Source of the DNA: Oceanospirillaceae bacterium
GTDB taxonomy: Bacteria > Pseudomonadota > Gammaproteobacteria > Pseudomonadales > Balneatricaceae
Direction of reading: 5' to 3'
NCBI GenBank assembly: GCA_018647765.1
Contig: JABGSN010000051.1
Location: 1 to 64,000, forward strand
Length of the DNA: 64,000 nucleotides
Both the position numbers and the translations under genes were made by a program. Positions 20,954 through 34,293 of the stretch are shown piece by piece. The number at the start of each line of letters is the position of its first letter. Positions within the stretch are counted from its first letter, which is position 1. Below the pieces are notes generated by a model. That model had not been told where the DNA came from. It worked only from the letters and a program-made list of their open reading frames with translations, and did not search any database.

Positions 20954-21454
20954 CTATAAAGCGTCATTGCCGGATAACCACTTATACATCACCAAAGCAT
21001 CAACGTAGCCGTTACTTGGGTGTTTAAACGCTTTAGATAACCTGCCTACAGTCTCAAACCCTAATTTATGCCATAGACGTACCGCACCTTCGTTGGTCTC
21101 TGCAACAAAGTTAAACTGCATGGCGTGGTAGCCAAGTTGCACTGCCATTTGTTGGGAATGTTGGCACATGGTGGTAGCGAGTCCGCGACCCCTCGCGGTT
21201 AGGGCAACCATGTACCCGCAATTGCATACATGCTGGCCCGGACCTTGCTGATTAGTTTTAATAAAATACGTGCCGAGTATTGCCCCGGCTTCTTCACACA
21301 CATAGGTTTTGCGCGGCGCTTCAAGCCATATATTTTGGGCTTGCAATTTAGTGGTGTCTATCGCGTAAGCATAGGTCTCGCCTGCGGCAACGATAGTGTG
21401 GAAAATCGGCCAAATGGCATCAAAGTCTTCTGCAACAGCTTCGCGGATATTCAT
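20954..21454 (-). CDS. GNAT family N-acetyltransferase
   Basis: MNIREAVAEDFDAIWPIF...GYMVALTARGRGLATTMCQHSQQ...LWHKLGFE. Confidence 0.93.
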   Translation of the reverse strand: MNIREAVAEDFDAIWPIFHTIVAAGETYAYAIDTTKLQAQNIWLEAPRKTYVCEEAGAILGTYFIKTNQQGPGQHVCNCGYMVALTARGRGLATTMCQHSQQMAVQLGYHAMQFNFVAETNEGAVRLWHKLGFETVGRLSKAFKHPSNGYVDALVMYKWLSGNDAL

Positions 21455-21577
21455 TGAGTTGATTCCTAGTTTATTCTTAGTTCACCTTAGACTTATCACG
21501 GAAGTTTACAACTGTAGCTTTCACCTGATCAAATATACAGGTAAAATTGATTAGACATTTTCCACCGGACACATACT

Positions 21578-22309
21578 ATGGGCAGAGCCTACCAAAACAA
21601 AAAGTTAGACATCGCCAAAACATCCGACGCTAAAGCTAAGGTGTATAGCAAATACGGCCGTGAAATTTATGTTTGTGCAAAGGCCGGTGGTGTTGAACCC
21701 GATGGTAACTTGGCGCTTCGCTCGCTAATAGATAAGGCCAAAAAAGATCAGGTGCCAAGCCACGTAATTGATAAGGCATTAGATAAAGCCAAAGGTGGTG
21801 GTGGAGAAGACTACTCAACTGCGCGTTATGAAGGTTATGGCCCAGGCAGCTCTATGGTGATTGTAGATTGCCTTACCGACAACCCAAACCGTACTTTTGG
21901 TGACGTACGCCAGTGCTTCACTAAGACCAAGAGCAAAATTGGTACCTCAGGCAGTGTAGGCCACATGTTTGATCACAGCGCTATTTTTGTATTTGCCGGT
22001 GATGACGAAGATGCCGTACTAGAAGTGTTGATGGAAGCCGACGTAGATGTGACCGACGTTGAATGTGAAGATGGTAAGACGACTGTGTTTGCCCCACATA
22101 CTGAGTACAACAATACCAAACAAGCCCTAATTGAAGCCTTAGGTAACGACAAAGGCGAGTTTGAGTTTGACGTAGATGAAATTCAATTCATCCCGCAAAA
22201 CACTAGCCCCGTTACCGGTGATGACGCGGTGATGTTTGAATCCTTTTTAGACATGCTTACCGACCTTGATGACGTGCAAAACGTGTATCACAACGCAGAA
22301 CTGGGTTAG
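21578..22309 (+). CDS. YebC/PmpR (TACO1) family protein, YeeN-like
   Basis: [61 protein letters not shown]. Confidence 0.94.
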   Translation: MGRAYQNKKLDIAKTSDAKAKVYSKYGREIYVCAKAGGVEPDGNLALRSLIDKAKKDQVPSHVIDKALDKAKGGGGEDYSTARYEGYGPGSSMVIVDCLTDNPNRTFGDVRQCFTKTKSKIGTSGSVGHMFDHSAIFVFAGDDEDAVLEVLMEADVDVTDVECEDGKTTVFAPHTEYNNTKQALIEALGNDKGEFEFDVDEIQFIPQNTSPVTGDDAVMFESFLDMLTDLDDVQNVYHNAELG

Positions 22310-22317
22310 TCGCTAAA

Positions 22318-23016
22318 CTAAACCTTGCCTAATGCTGCCGCCACCGCGCTTTGTGCGTGAATGGCGGTGGTGTCATAGAGAGGCACTGTAGTATCTTTTT
22401 GCTGAACCAATAAAGTAATTTCTGTACAACCTAAAATCACCGCTTGTGCGCCCTGATTAAATAAGTCCTGTATAACCGCTAGGTACTTTTGTTTAGAGTG
22501 TTGACTGATTTGCCCAAGGCACAGCTCTTGGTAAATCACCTCATGTACCATGGCCTGCTGTTCAACATTGGGCACCAGCACTTCTATGCCAAAGTTTTGG
22601 GTCAACCGGCCTTTATAAAAGTCTTGCTGCATAGTAAACGCCGTACCGAGCAGCCCGACCTTAGTGACTCCATCAGCTAACAAATGCTGTGCTGTAGCGT
22701 CTGCAATATGCAGCATAGGAATGTTAACGGCTGCTTGCACCTCGGCCGCCACCTTGTGCATAGTGTTAGTACAAATCAAAAACAGGTCGGCCCCACCCGC
22801 CTCCACTGCTTGGGCGGCCTTGGCTAATATAGCGGCGGTCTGTGCCCATTTGCCTTGGTGCTGCAGCTGTTCTATATCATGGAAATCAACGCTATATAGG
22901 CAAATTTTTGCACTGTGCAATCCACCTAAGGTTTGCTTAACGCCTTGATTTATCTCACTGTAATAAAGGCGGGTAGATTCCCAGCTCATGCCACCAATCA
23001 GGCCGATGGTTTTCAT
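22318..23016 (-). CDS. Aspartate/glutamate racemase family protein
   Basis: MKTIGLIGGMSWESTRLYYSEIN...LICTNTMHKV...LGCTEI. Confidence 0.93.
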   Translation of the reverse strand: MKTIGLIGGMSWESTRLYYSEINQGVKQTLGGLHSAKICLYSVDFHDIEQLQHQGKWAQTAAILAKAAQAVEAGGADLFLICTNTMHKVAAEVQAAVNIPMLHIADATAQHLLADGVTKVGLLGTAFTMQQDFYKGRLTQNFGIEVLVPNVEQQAMVHEVIYQELCLGQISQHSKQKYLAVIQDLFNQGAQAVILGCTEITLLVQQKDTTVPLYDTTAIHAQSAVAAALGKV

Positions 23017-23876
23017 GGGCTAAGGTTCCCTAAATTTTGCTTTCGCAACTCGCTCCGTAAAGCCAGCAGCACCTCTGCCGTAGGCGGCAATGCCCCACGC
23101 CATAGATTAAAGGATTGAGCGGCCTGTTCGACTAACATACCTAAGCCATCGTCGGCTGCGGCTGCGCCTTGGCCAAGAGCCCAAGCATTAAATACGGTGG
23201 TTTGGGCGCTGTACATCATGTCGTAGCAACGGCTTGTGTTGGTGAGCAAACCGGCGGGTAATGGCGGCAGGTCGCCCGCTAGGCTGGCCGAGGTGCCGTT
23301 AATGATCCAGTCGAATGGGCCTTGAAGTTGCGCCATAGGTACCGCTTCAATCGGGCCTAAATCGGTAAATGAAGCGGCAAGGTCTAAGGCTTTACTGTGG
23401 GTTCGGTTGGCAATAATTACCTGCGCTGGCCGCTGTGCCAGAATGGGTTGTAATACCCCCCTCACTGCGCCACCGGCACCCAATACTAAGATTCGTTGGG
23501 CCTTTAGCTCGCCACCAAGGTTGTGACAAATGTCTCGCACTAAACCCATGCCGTCGGTATTGTCCGCAACTAACTGACCTTGTGGGTTCACATAAAGCGT
23601 ATTGGCGGCTTCTGCCTTTTGTGCTGCAGGACTAAGCACTTGGGCCATAGCAAAAGCGCGTTGTTTAAAAGGCACGGTGATATTGAGGCCTTTGCCGCCG
23701 GACTCAAAAAAATCCGTCACTGTGGTTTCAAAAGCACCTTCTGCCACCAGCTGGGCTTGGTAGTTAATGTGTTGACCGGTGGCCGTAGCAAAGGCGGTAT
23801 GAATATTTGGCGACTTACTTTGGTGAATGGGGTTACCAAACACGCGGTATTGATCGATCGGTGTATCAACGGCCAT
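23013..23876 (-). CDS. aroE: Shikimate dehydrogenase
   Basis: YRVFGNPIHQSKSPNIHTAFA...NVTVPFK-like...LGAGGAVRGVL. Confidence 0.96.
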   Translation of the reverse strand: MAVDTPIDQYRVFGNPIHQSKSPNIHTAFATATGQHINYQAQLVAEGAFETTVTDFFESGGKGLNITVPFKQRAFAMAQVLSPAAQKAEAANTLYVNPQGQLVADNTDGMGLVRDICHNLGGELKAQRILVLGAGGAVRGVLQPILAQRPAQVIIANRTHSKALDLAASFTDLGPIEAVPMAQLQGPFDWIINGTSASLAGDLPPLPAGLLTNTSRCYDMMYSAQTTVFNAWALGQGAAAADDGLGMLVEQAAQSFNLWRGALPPTAEVLLALRSELRKQNLGNLSP

Positions 23877-23879
23877 GGC

Positions 23880-25417
<1,538 letters not shown>

Positions 25418-25479
25418 GAGTATCCTGTCATTTGTGAATTTTAGCCATTTTATCTCGGCAACCGTTTCGTGCAAAGGTC

Positions 25480-26643
25480 TCAATATACTTTTTCATAACC
25501 CGCGCTGGTCACACGCACGAGGCCCAGCAACTCTAATTCGGTGAGTTTAGCAGCAACAATATTATAAGGCTGCGCCAGCTGTGCGCAAAGTATATCAACT
25601 GTCACGGGGTCATAGCTAAAAAGGCGTAACAAAAGTTGTAATTCTTCTGTAAGGTCTGCGTCGAAGGCAGTGTGCGGCGTTTTTTGTGTGTCTGGCGTTT
25701 GATAGCGCTCAACCAACGGCCTCAGTTGCAGTGCCAATTCGGTAATTATTTGTTGTGGCTGATCCACTAATATTGCACCTTCTCGAATCAGTTGATGGCA
25801 GCCTTGGGCCTGGGTGTTATGTACACTCGACGGTATGGCAAACACCTCTCGACCCTGCTCCATGGCCGCCTTAGCGGTAATCAACGAGCCACTTCTTAAG
25901 GCCGCTTCAACCACTAATACCCCCAAACTCAAACCACTAATGATGCCATTGCGTGCGGGAAACCGGTAGGCCAAAGGTTTAGCCATGAGCGGCCACGGTG
26001 AAACCAGCAATCCCCCGCCGTCAACAATACGTTGGGCTAGGGCTTGGTGCCTAGCTGGGTAAATGTTCCCTAGGCCCGCGCCCAACACCGCTACCGTATC
26101 ACCCTGCACATCGAGGGTACCTTGGTGGCATGCGCCGTCAATGCCTAGGGCTAAGCCACTGACTAAGGTGAGGCCGCTGTTAGCAAGGTGGCCAGCAAAC
26201 TGCTTTGCCATGGCCATGGATCCAGCCGTTGCCGCGCGGGCCCCGACCATGGCGATGGATGGCTCGTTGAGAAGCTGCGTGCGCCCGCGCAGCCACAAAA
26301 ACGCCGGCGCGTAATGCATACAGTTGAGGTTATCTGGGTAATCTAGGTCGTCAAACAATAGCAGCTGTGCGGACTGCTGCTGTAACCATAACAACTGTTT
26401 TTCCAAACTTTGCGGCAAGGGTTTTTGGGTTAATTTCGCCAGTGTTTGTTGTTGCTGCGCATTGAGTATTTGCTTCACTAGATTAGTGTGCTGCTGTTCT
26501 AGTATGGTCGGCCCATGGCCCAGTTGCTGCGCCAACAGCCAGCCCTGTTTAAAACTTAAGTTTAGTTCGGTTAACGCCAACCATGCTAAGTGATGATCAT
26601 CCATAATCATTGCCTCTGCTATTGCCACTATTTGCCATGTCAT
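25480..26643 (-). CDS. dprA: DNA processing protein DprA
   Basis: Rossmann-like DprA core, VSGLALGIDGACHQGTL...RNGIISGLSLGVLVVEA. Confidence 0.95.
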   Translation of the reverse strand: MTWQIVAIAEAMIMDDHHLAWLALTELNLSFKQGWLLAQQLGHGPTILEQQHTNLVKQILNAQQQQTLAKLTQKPLPQSLEKQLLWLQQQSAQLLLFDDLDYPDNLNCMHYAPAFLWLRGRTQLLNEPSIAMVGARAATAGSMAMAKQFAGHLANSGLTLVSGLALGIDGACHQGTLDVQGDTVAVLGAGLGNIYPARHQALAQRIVDGGGLLVSPWPLMAKPLAYRFPARNGIISGLSLGVLVVEAALRSGSLITAKAAMEQGREVFAIPSSVHNTQAQGCHQLIREGAILVDQPQQIITELALQLRPLVERYQTPDTQKTPHTAFDADLTEELQLLLRLFSYDPVTVDILCAQLAQPYNIVAAKLTELELLGLVRVTSAGYEKVY

Positions 26644-26772
26644 TTAACAACTAACCGGCGACGGTACTCCATCCCAGCAAGCAGTTAGTGGTATAATTCT
26701 AGTCAATAAATCCGCTTTTTGCCTTAGCGGACTATATTTCGCAACGTTTTACCAACTCGAATAGATATCACC

Positions 26773-27342
26773 ATGGCTTTACTCCCTATTTTAGAATTCC
26801 CCGATCCACGCTTACGCAAAATTGCTGTCACGGTAGACACAGTCACCGACGACATTCGCAAGCTAGCCCAAGACATGCTCGAAACCATGTATGCCGCCCC
26901 GGGTATTGGTTTAGCGGCGTCGCAGATCAATGTACACCAGCGTGTTGTAGTCATTGATGTGAGTGAAGAAGGCGACGATCCTCGCGTGTTGATTAACCCG
27001 AGTTGGGAACCTTTGTCGAACGAAATGCACCAGTACCAAGAAGGTTGTTTGTCGGTGCCGGAGTTTTACGATGACGTAGAGCGCCATAGCAAAATCCAAC
27101 TGAGTGCCCTCAATGAACACGGAGAACCTATCTCTGAAGTGGCCGAGGGGTTATTCGCCGTGTGTATTCAACACGAGCTAGACCACTTAAATGGTAAGTT
27201 GTTTATTGATTACCTGTCGCGTTTAAAGCGTGAGCGCATCCGCAAAAAGCTGGAAAAGAAACATCGTGACGATATTAAAGATGCCCTTTACGAAGCTAAG
27301 GTCAAGGCTCAGGAACAAGCCAAGCTGGACGCCCAAGCGTGA
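26773..27342 (+). CDS. def: Peptide deformylase
   Basis: [32 protein letters not shown] motifs. Confidence 0.97.
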   Translation: MALLPILEFPDPRLRKIAVTVDTVTDDIRKLAQDMLETMYAAPGIGLAASQINVHQRVVVIDVSEEGDDPRVLINPSWEPLSNEMHQYQEGCLSVPEFYDDVERHSKIQLSALNEHGEPISEVAEGLFAVCIQHELDHLNGKLFIDYLSRLKRERIRKKLEKKHRDDIKDALYEAKVKAQEQAKLDAQA

Positions 27343-28304
27343 GCCAAACTGGGTTAAGGATTATTTTTGCAGGCACGCCCGACTTTGCCGCGCAACATTT
27401 ACAGGCGTTATTCAACAGCCAGCACCAGGTGGTGGCTGTATATAGCCAACCGGACCGCCCCGCAGGCCGCGGCCGTAAACTCACTGCCAGCCCAGTTAAA
27501 GAGCTCGCCCTTGAACATAGCATTGCCATAGAACAACCCTTAAGCCTTAAAGACAGCGACGCCCAAGCAACCTTGGCCAGTTACCAGGCCGACATCATGG
27601 TGGTCGTAGCCTATGGATTATTGTTGCCGCAAGTCGCATTAGACACGCCACGCCTAGGCTGTATCAACCTACACGGTTCTCTACTCCCGCGTTGGCGCGG
27701 TGCGGCGCCTATCCAACGGGCGATTTTGGCAGGTGACCAATGCTCGGGCGTAACGGTAATGCAAATGGCAGCGGGCCTAGACACGGGCCCCATGTTACTT
27801 AAGGCAGAAATACCCATTGCCGACACCGACACCAGCGCTAGCCTCTATGAAAAACTCGCTAGCCTAGGCTGTAGTAGCCTGGTAGAAGCGCTAGATCAAC
27901 TACAAACCAACGGCCTAGCTGCTCAAGTTCAAGACGACACTCTGGCTAACTACGCCGCCAAGCTCGTTAAGGCAGAAGGCGCCATTGATTGGCAGCAAAC
28001 GGCACAGCAAATAAGCCGCCAAGTGCGTGGCCTTAACCCATGGCCAGTGGCTTACAGCGACTGGCAGGACAACCGTCTACGTATTTGGCTGGCCCATGCC
28101 ATAGACACATCAAGTGACCAACCCGCGGGTACCTTATTGGCCCTAGATAAAACCGGTCTAGAAGTGGCGTGCGGCAGCGGCCGCCTTAAAATCACCCAAA
28201 TGCAGTGGCCCGGTGGCAAAGCCTTGAGCGACAACCAACTCATCAACCTAAAACAGAAAATGCCCCTCGGCCAAACGTTCACTAGCCTCAAGGCGGAATC
28301 TTAA
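27339..28304 (+). CDS. fmt: Methionyl-tRNA formyltransferase
   Basis: [18 protein letters not shown]...[19 protein letters not shown]. Confidence 0.97.
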   Translation: MSQTGLRIIFAGTPDFAAQHLQALFNSQHQVVAVYSQPDRPAGRGRKLTASPVKELALEHSIAIEQPLSLKDSDAQATLASYQADIMVVVAYGLLLPQVALDTPRLGCINLHGSLLPRWRGAAPIQRAILAGDQCSGVTVMQMAAGLDTGPMLLKAEIPIADTDTSASLYEKLASLGCSSLVEALDQLQTNGLAAQVQDDTLANYAAKLVKAEGAIDWQQTAQQISRQVRGLNPWPVAYSDWQDNRLRIWLAHAIDTSSDQPAGTLLALDKTGLEVACGSGRLKITQMQWPGGKALSDNQLINLKQKMPLGQTFTSLKAES

Positions 28305-28306
28305 GC

Positions 28307-29605
28307 ATGGCAAATCCACGATTATTAGCCGCCCAAGCACTTACCTCAGTGTTGTGCCACCAAGGGTCATTGGCCTCTAGCTTACCTAAAGCGCTTGAAG
28401 CTGCAGAACATGGCGACCGCGCCCTCATACAACAACTGTGCTACGGCACGTGTCGGCACTTCCCGCAGTTGGAATTGATTGCCGACCAGCTGTTGCACAA
28501 ACCCATGAAGGCCCAAGATCAGGACATTTACGCACTTATCTTAATGGGTTTATACCAAATTAAAGCCATGCGCACGCCAGACTATGCCGCCGTAGATGCC
28601 ACCGTGCAAGCCGCTAAAGCCAGTGGTAAACGCTGGGCGGATAAACTCATCAACGGCGTATTACGCTCCTATATTCGTGGTGGCGCAGACCTGGAAGAAG
28701 TGCTCAATGAGCATGATGCCTATCGCCATAACCACCCCCAATGGTTCATTTCTAAACTGAGCAATCATTGGCCCGACCATTGGCAACAGATCTTAGCCGC
28801 TAACGACCCTCAAGGGGCCCTCACCTTACGGGTGAATACGCGCAAGGTGAGCCGTGACGACTATTTAATAACCCTATCCGAGGCTGGCCATCCTGCTAGT
28901 GCGTGCGAATATAGTGCGGTGGGTGTGCAACTAGACAAAGCCTGTGAAATCACTCAATTACCCGGCTTTGATGAAGGCTGGTTTAGCGTGCAAGACGAAG
29001 CACCACAGCTTTGTGCGGACTTGTTAGAGCTAGAAGCCGGCCATCGCGTGCTAGATGCCTGCGCCGCGCCAGGTGGAAAAACCTGCCATTTGTTGGAAGC
29101 CGAAGATGTTTCGGTAGTGGCGGTAGAGTTAGAAGAACGACGGATAGGCCGTATGGAAGACAACCTATTCCGTATGGATTTACAGGCCCAAATCATATGC
29201 GCCGACGCCAGTGAACCGGACCAATGGTGGAACGGCGAGGGTTTTGATCGCATTTTATTGGATGCCCCTTGCTCGGCTACCGGTGTTATTCGCCGCAACC
29301 CAGATATCAAAATGCTACGCACCAACGAAGACATTTTGGAGTTAGCGCAACTGCAACTGAAACTGCTAACTAACCTATGGCCTCTATTAAAACCTGGCGG
29401 TTACCTGCTGTACGCAACCTGTTCGGTGCTACGCCAAGAGAACGACCGCCTCGTAGGGCGTTTCTTAAAGCAACAACCCCAGACGATACACTGTGCCATT
29501 GATGCAGATTGGGGCATCGGCATGGACGTTGGCCGCCAATTATTGCCTAATCCCACCAGCCACGATGGTTTCTATTATGCTAAATTGCATAAACCCACCG
29601 CCTAA
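28307..29605 (+). CDS. rsmB: 16S rRNA (cytosine-967-C5)-methyltransferase RsmB
   Basis: NusB-like N-terminus; LDACAAPGGKTCHLLE, LDAPCSATGVIRRNPD. Confidence 0.96.
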   Translation: MANPRLLAAQALTSVLCHQGSLASSLPKALEAAEHGDRALIQQLCYGTCRHFPQLELIADQLLHKPMKAQDQDIYALILMGLYQIKAMRTPDYAAVDATVQAAKASGKRWADKLINGVLRSYIRGGADLEEVLNEHDAYRHNHPQWFISKLSNHWPDHWQQILAANDPQGALTLRVNTRKVSRDDYLITLSEAGHPASACEYSAVGVQLDKACEITQLPGFDEGWFSVQDEAPQLCADLLELEAGHRVLDACAAPGGKTCHLLEAEDVSVVAVELEERRIGRMEDNLFRMDLQAQIICADASEPDQWWNGEGFDRILLDAPCSATGVIRRNPDIKMLRTNEDILELAQLQLKLLTNLWPLLKPGGYLLYATCSVLRQENDRLVGRFLKQQPQTIHCAIDADWGIGMDVGRQLLPNPTSHDGFYYAKLHKPTA

Positions 29606-29706
29606 CGTTAAACAGCTGGTCGCTAAGCTAGGCTGAGGCTTAGCTTCTGCTTAACCATCTGCTATGATAGGCACAATATTCAGCTGTTGAGGCACTTCGC
29701 TCTAGT

Positions 29707-31089
29707 ATGAAAATCATCATTCTTGGTGCCGGTCAGGTCGGCCGCACCCTTGCTGAAAAATTGGCCAATGAAGCCAACGATGTAACCATGGTGGACCAAG
29801 ACGCAGGTCACCTCAAAGACCTTCAAGATCGCCTCGACATCCGTACCGTTCGTGGCCGTGCCTCATTGCCCAACATACTAGCCAGCGCCGGTGCCGAAGA
29901 CGCCGATATGCTGGTGGCGGTCACCAATAGTGATGAGGTCAACATGGTGGCCTGCCAAATTGCCAAGACCATGTTTCAAACCCCGACTATTATCGCCCGT
30001 ATCCGCGAGCATCAATACCTCGCAGAACGCGACACATTGTTCAAGCAAGAGCCTAGGGCGTTTCCTATTGATGTCATCATTAGCCCTGAGAAGCTGGTAA
30101 CCGCCCATGTCCAGCGCTTAATCCAAAACCCAACGGCTCTACAGGTGCTCGATTTTGCCAAGGGCCGAGTACAATTGGTGGCGGTAAGCGCCTGTCATGG
30201 TGGGCCTTTAGTAGGCAAACCCGTGTCGGACCTGCGGCGTCACATGCCTAACGTAGACACCCGTGTAGCGGCTATTTTCCGCAACGACCGCGCCATTGTA
30301 CCTACCGGACAAACCCACATACACGTAGACGACGAAGTATTTTTTATTGCCGCTCAGCCCGACATCAACAAGGTTATGAGTGAACTTAGACGCCTAGAAA
30401 AACCTTACAAGCGTATTATGATTGCCGGTGGTGGCAATATTGGTGCACGGCTAGCGCGCAACTTACGTAAAGACTTCCGAGTGAAAATCATCGAGCGTGG
30501 ACTAGAGCGCTGCGAACAACTTGCAGATGCGTTAAACGGCGTCATCATTCTGCATGGTAGTGCCTCAGATAAAGACCTATTGATCGAAGAAAACATTGAG
30601 TCCACCGACGTTTTTTGCGCCTTAACCAACGACGACGAAGCCAATATTATGGCCTCCATGCTGGCCAAGCGGCTAGGCGTACGCACAGTGATGACCCTCA
30701 TCAGCAACCCAGCCTATGTCGATTTGATCGAAGACGGTTCCATCGATATTGCTATTTCGCCACAACAGTCCACTATTAGCAGCCTGCTTACCCATGTGCG
30801 TCGTGGCGACATCGTCAACGTTCACTCACTACGTCGGGGTGCCGCAGAAGCCATTGAAGTGGTGGCTCACGGTGACCCTAAAACCTCTAAAGTGGTAGGC
30901 CGTAGCATAGACCAAATTGGTTTGCCCGAGGGCACCACAGTGGGTGCCATAGTCCGCGGTGATGAAGTGATCATTGCCCACCATGACACCGTCATAAAAA
31001 ATGACGACCATTGCATACTGTTCTTAACAGACAGACACATGATTCATGACGTCGAACGTTTGTTCGCCGTTACTCTAGGGTTCTTTTAG
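29707..31089 (+). CDS. trkA: Trk system potassium transport protein TrkA
   Basis: Duplicated RCK/NAD-binding domain, [32 protein letters not shown]. Confidence 0.97.
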   Translation: MKIIILGAGQVGRTLAEKLANEANDVTMVDQDAGHLKDLQDRLDIRTVRGRASLPNILASAGAEDADMLVAVTNSDEVNMVACQIAKTMFQTPTIIARIREHQYLAERDTLFKQEPRAFPIDVIISPEKLVTAHVQRLIQNPTALQVLDFAKGRVQLVAVSACHGGPLVGKPVSDLRRHMPNVDTRVAAIFRNDRAIVPTGQTHIHVDDEVFFIAAQPDINKVMSELRRLEKPYKRIMIAGGGNIGARLARNLRKDFRVKIIERGLERCEQLADALNGVIILHGSASDKDLLIEENIESTDVFCALTNDDEANIMASMLAKRLGVRTVMTLISNPAYVDLIEDGSIDIAISPQQSTISSLLTHVRRGDIVNVHSLRRGAAEAIEVVAHGDPKTSKVVGRSIDQIGLPEGTTVGAIVRGDEVIIAHHDTVIKNDDHCILFLTDRHMIHDVERLFAVTLGFF

Positions 31090-31097
31090 GCCTCACT

Positions 31098-32582
31098 ATG
31101 CACTTTAAAGTCACCTTAAAAATCATCGGTATGTTATTGATGGCCTTTAGCGCCTCGATGATACCGTCATTGCTTATCTCATTGAGCTTAAATGACGGTG
31201 CGCACTGGTCTTTTGGCTATGCGTTTTGTATTACCTTCATTGCTGGATTTTTAATATGGCTACCATTTTCCACACACACTAAGGTACTGCGCACCCGCGA
31301 CGGCTTTGTTATTGTGGTGATGTTTTGGACCATTTTGGGGTTGTTTGGAGCCTTGCCCTTCTACTTTTCCACCCCTTTGTCTGCCCTTGATCCATCGTGG
31401 AGCTATGTAGACTCGTTGTTTGAGTCATTGTCTGGCCTCACCACCACCGGTGCCACTGTGATCGTGCACCTGGACGACTTACCCACGTCTTTATTGTTTT
31501 ACCGCCAGTTTCTACAATGGTTTGGTGGCATGGGTATTATCGTTTTGGCAGTGGCCATCTTACCTATGCTAGGTATTGGTGGTATGCAATTGTATCGTGC
31601 TGAAACGCCAGGCCCTGTCAAAGATTCCAAGCTGACACCCCGAATCACGGAAACTGCTAAACAGCTGTGGTATATCTACCTCACCCTAACTGTCACTTGT
31701 GCGACTGCATATTGGTTGGCCGGCATGACTTTGTTTGATGCCATTACCCACAGTTTTTCTACCGTTGCTATCGGCGGTTTCTCTACCCACGACGCGAGTC
31801 TGGGCTACTTTAATAGTGCTGCTGTAGAAACCATTGCTATCATCTTTATGCTCTTGGCCGCGGTTAATTTTAGTCTGCACTTTCAGACTGCGCGCACCAT
31901 TCGTAATCAGCATTATAAGGCCAGACTCAGCCATTATTGGCACGACGAAGAGTTTCGCTTTTTCCTCAGTGTCATCGCCTCCATTTGCCTTATTACCGTT
32001 GGCACCCTGTGGCTCACCAATGGTATGAATTTTAACGACAGCTTCCGGCAAGGCGTGTTTGAAGTCGTGTCAATTGCCACCACCACTGGATTTGCCACCG
32101 CCGATTTTTCACAATGGCCGGCAATGCTGGCGTTCTTACTGTTCAGCGCTGCGTTTATCGGAGGCTGTGCCGGCTCCACGGGCGGTGGCATGAAGGTGGT
32201 ACGCGTACTCATCGTGTTAAAACAGGGTCTTCGGGAAATACGAAGACTTATTCATCCTAACGCCATCATCCACGTTAAATTGGGTTCCAGCCCTATTCCA
32301 GACCGAGTGGCTGAAGCCGTATGGGGATTTTTCTCTGTCTATACTCTGGTATTCTTCATTATGATGATTGCCTTATTAGGTACCGGTATGGACCAAGTCA
32401 CCGCTTGGTCAGCCGTAGGTGCAACCCTTAACAACCTTGGCCCAGGCCTTGGCGATGTGGCACAAAATTACAGTGACGTTACTGCAGTTGGAAAATGGAT
32501 TTTGTGTTTTTCAATGCTCTTAGGCCGGCTCGAAGTATTTACCTTATTAGTGCTCTTTACACCTATGTTTTGGCGCGACTAG
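31098..32582 (+). CDS. trkH: Trk system potassium uptake protein TrkH
   Basis: SLSGLTTTGATV...QFLQWFGGMGIIVLAVAILPMLG...GGCAGSTGGGMKV. Confidence 0.96.
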   Translation: MHFKVTLKIIGMLLMAFSASMIPSLLISLSLNDGAHWSFGYAFCITFIAGFLIWLPFSTHTKVLRTRDGFVIVVMFWTILGLFGALPFYFSTPLSALDPSWSYVDSLFESLSGLTTTGATVIVHLDDLPTSLLFYRQFLQWFGGMGIIVLAVAILPMLGIGGMQLYRAETPGPVKDSKLTPRITETAKQLWYIYLTLTVTCATAYWLAGMTLFDAITHSFSTVAIGGFSTHDASLGYFNSAAVETIAIIFMLLAAVNFSLHFQTARTIRNQHYKARLSHYWHDEEFRFFLSVIASICLITVGTLWLTNGMNFNDSFRQGVFEVVSIATTTGFATADFSQWPAMLAFLLFSAAFIGGCAGSTGGGMKVVRVLIVLKQGLREIRRLIHPNAIIHVKLGSSPIPDRVAEAVWGFFSVYTLVFFIMMIALLGTGMDQVTAWSAVGATLNNLGPGLGDVAQNYSDVTAVGKWILCFSMLLGRLEVFTLLVLFTPMFWRD

Positions 32583-32643
32583 CCTATTATATTTATTAGT
32601 TTTTCCCAGCCTATTCACAGACTTATCCACAGGACATCAAACC

Positions 32644-33222
32644 ATGCCTGACCACTGGAATCAACGTTATAGCCTAGCTCAGGATATGCCTCCGGTGAGT
32701 TATGGCCTCACTCACTACCAACACTTACTGCCCACAAACGGTACTGGTTTAGACCTCGCTTGCGGCCTTGGCCAAAATTCTATTTTCCTTACAAAACATG
32801 GACTTAGCATGCAGGCTTGGGACTACTCCCAGGTTGGTTTGGAACAGATGTCACACCATTGCACCAACCAAAAAGTCGAGGTAAATCAACGTTGTATAGA
32901 CCTTACTAATGCACCATGGCCAGACCTGAAATTTGACTTGATTTGTGTCACTGCCTACCTTGAGCGTACACTTTGTCCACAGATCGTCGACCAGCTCAAC
33001 CCGGGCGGCATACTGGTGTACCAAACCTTTAACCAAGTCACTGAAATTGCAGGTAAAACCCTGCCCAAACCGAAGCGGCCACAGCTGTTATTGGGCAAAG
33101 GTGAGTTGCTAGAATTGTTTACTGAGTTAACGCCACTGATTTACCACGATGAACAGCAACTCGCGTCCATAGAGCATCCGTTAGCAGGCAAAGCGCTGCT
33201 GATTTCTCGAAAGCCTGGTTAG
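32644..33222 (+). CDS. Class I SAM-dependent methyltransferase
   Basis: MPDHWNQRYS...GLDLACGLGQNSIFLTKHGLSMQAWDYS. Confidence 0.88.
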   Translation: MPDHWNQRYSLAQDMPPVSYGLTHYQHLLPTNGTGLDLACGLGQNSIFLTKHGLSMQAWDYSQVGLEQMSHHCTNQKVEVNQRCIDLTNAPWPDLKFDLICVTAYLERTLCPQIVDQLNPGGILVYQTFNQVTEIAGKTLPKPKRPQLLLGKGELLELFTELTPLIYHDEQQLASIEHPLAGKALLISRKPG

Positions 33223-34112
33223 GCTTGATCTAGGGTGTGCTTAAAACGACGGTATTCCCACTGATACTGCTCGGGGGCTCGCCTCACTAATGCTTCTACC
33301 GCTTGATTAAGGGCCGCCACGCTGTCTTCAATCGTTGCCAGCTGAAACTGCTGGGTGATGTCTTCCAACTCTAAAGCAAAGCCTTGGCTTGACTCTAAGC
33401 GCCGTGCAAAACCGAGTATTATGCGCGTGTTTTTGGTATTGGCCAATTGGTTGGCTAAGGTCATAGTATAGGCCGGTTGATTAAACCACTGGCTAAGCAT
33501 ACCGGCGCTAGTTGGGGGCTCTTGGTCTGGCAGGATTAAACTTACCTGGCCTTTGATGAGTGCACGTTTTAGCTTCATCACGCCTTTTGCCGTGGCTGGC
33601 GCTAACTGCATACCCGCACGGCTCCTTGCTCGGTGTATGAGCGCATCTAAGCCCTGTAGCTTGGCGGGTTTGTAGAGCGCGGTAAGCGGGTAATGATGCG
33701 CGGCCCAATTAGCGAACAACTCCCAATTACCTAAATGAGGGGTTAGCAATATCACCCCCCCCTGTGCGTGGGCGCTAGATAACTGCTCAGCACCGGTTAC
33801 CGATTTAATAGACTGCAAGCCAATATCGCTTGCTTGGGTCCAGTTGATGCCCATTTCTAACGCCGCATACAACGTGTGCTGCAGGCTTTGACGGACTAAG
33901 TTTGCTTTTTGGCTGGGGTTAAGCTCCGGGAAACAGCGTTCGATATTGATTTTTGTTTGTCTACGACTTTGGTTTGGAAAAATTAAAAGCAGTAAAATCA
34001 ATATATTAGCACTTCTGTGCAGCCACCTCAGAGGTAACTTCCCAAGCAAGGTTAACACGCCCACGGCGAGTGATGATTTAAGGCGTTGAGACATAGTTAC
34101 GATTAACCGCAT
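33219..34112 (-). CDS. Lysophospholipid (lipid A biosynthesis) acyltransferase, LpxL/HtrB family
   Basis: GVILLTPHLGNWELFANW...LILPDQEP; acyltransferase family motifs. Confidence 0.88.
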   Translation of the reverse strand: MRLIVTMSQRLKSSLAVGVLTLLGKLPLRWLHRSANILILLLLIFPNQSRRQTKINIERCFPELNPSQKANLVRQSLQHTLYAALEMGINWTQASDIGLQSIKSVTGAEQLSSAHAQGGVILLTPHLGNWELFANWAAHHYPLTALYKPAKLQGLDALIHRARSRAGMQLAPATAKGVMKLKRALIKGQVSLILPDQEPPTSAGMLSQWFNQPAYTMTLANQLANTKNTRIILGFARRLESSQGFALELEDITQQFQLATIEDSVAALNQAVEALVRRAPEQYQWEYRRFKHTLDQA

Positions 34113-34293
34113 GGGGTTGATGACAGACCCTCATGATACCTTGTATACGCTGCCTAGACGAGCTTTGCCCTAACGTATGCCGAATAGACCCATGCCACAC
34201 AGAGGCAGCTAGTGTATAATGTGGCGCTTGAATCTCGCCTTGTGCACAGCGCACTCGAGCGGCCCTCTTTTTACTTTACCTGTGGACTCAGTC

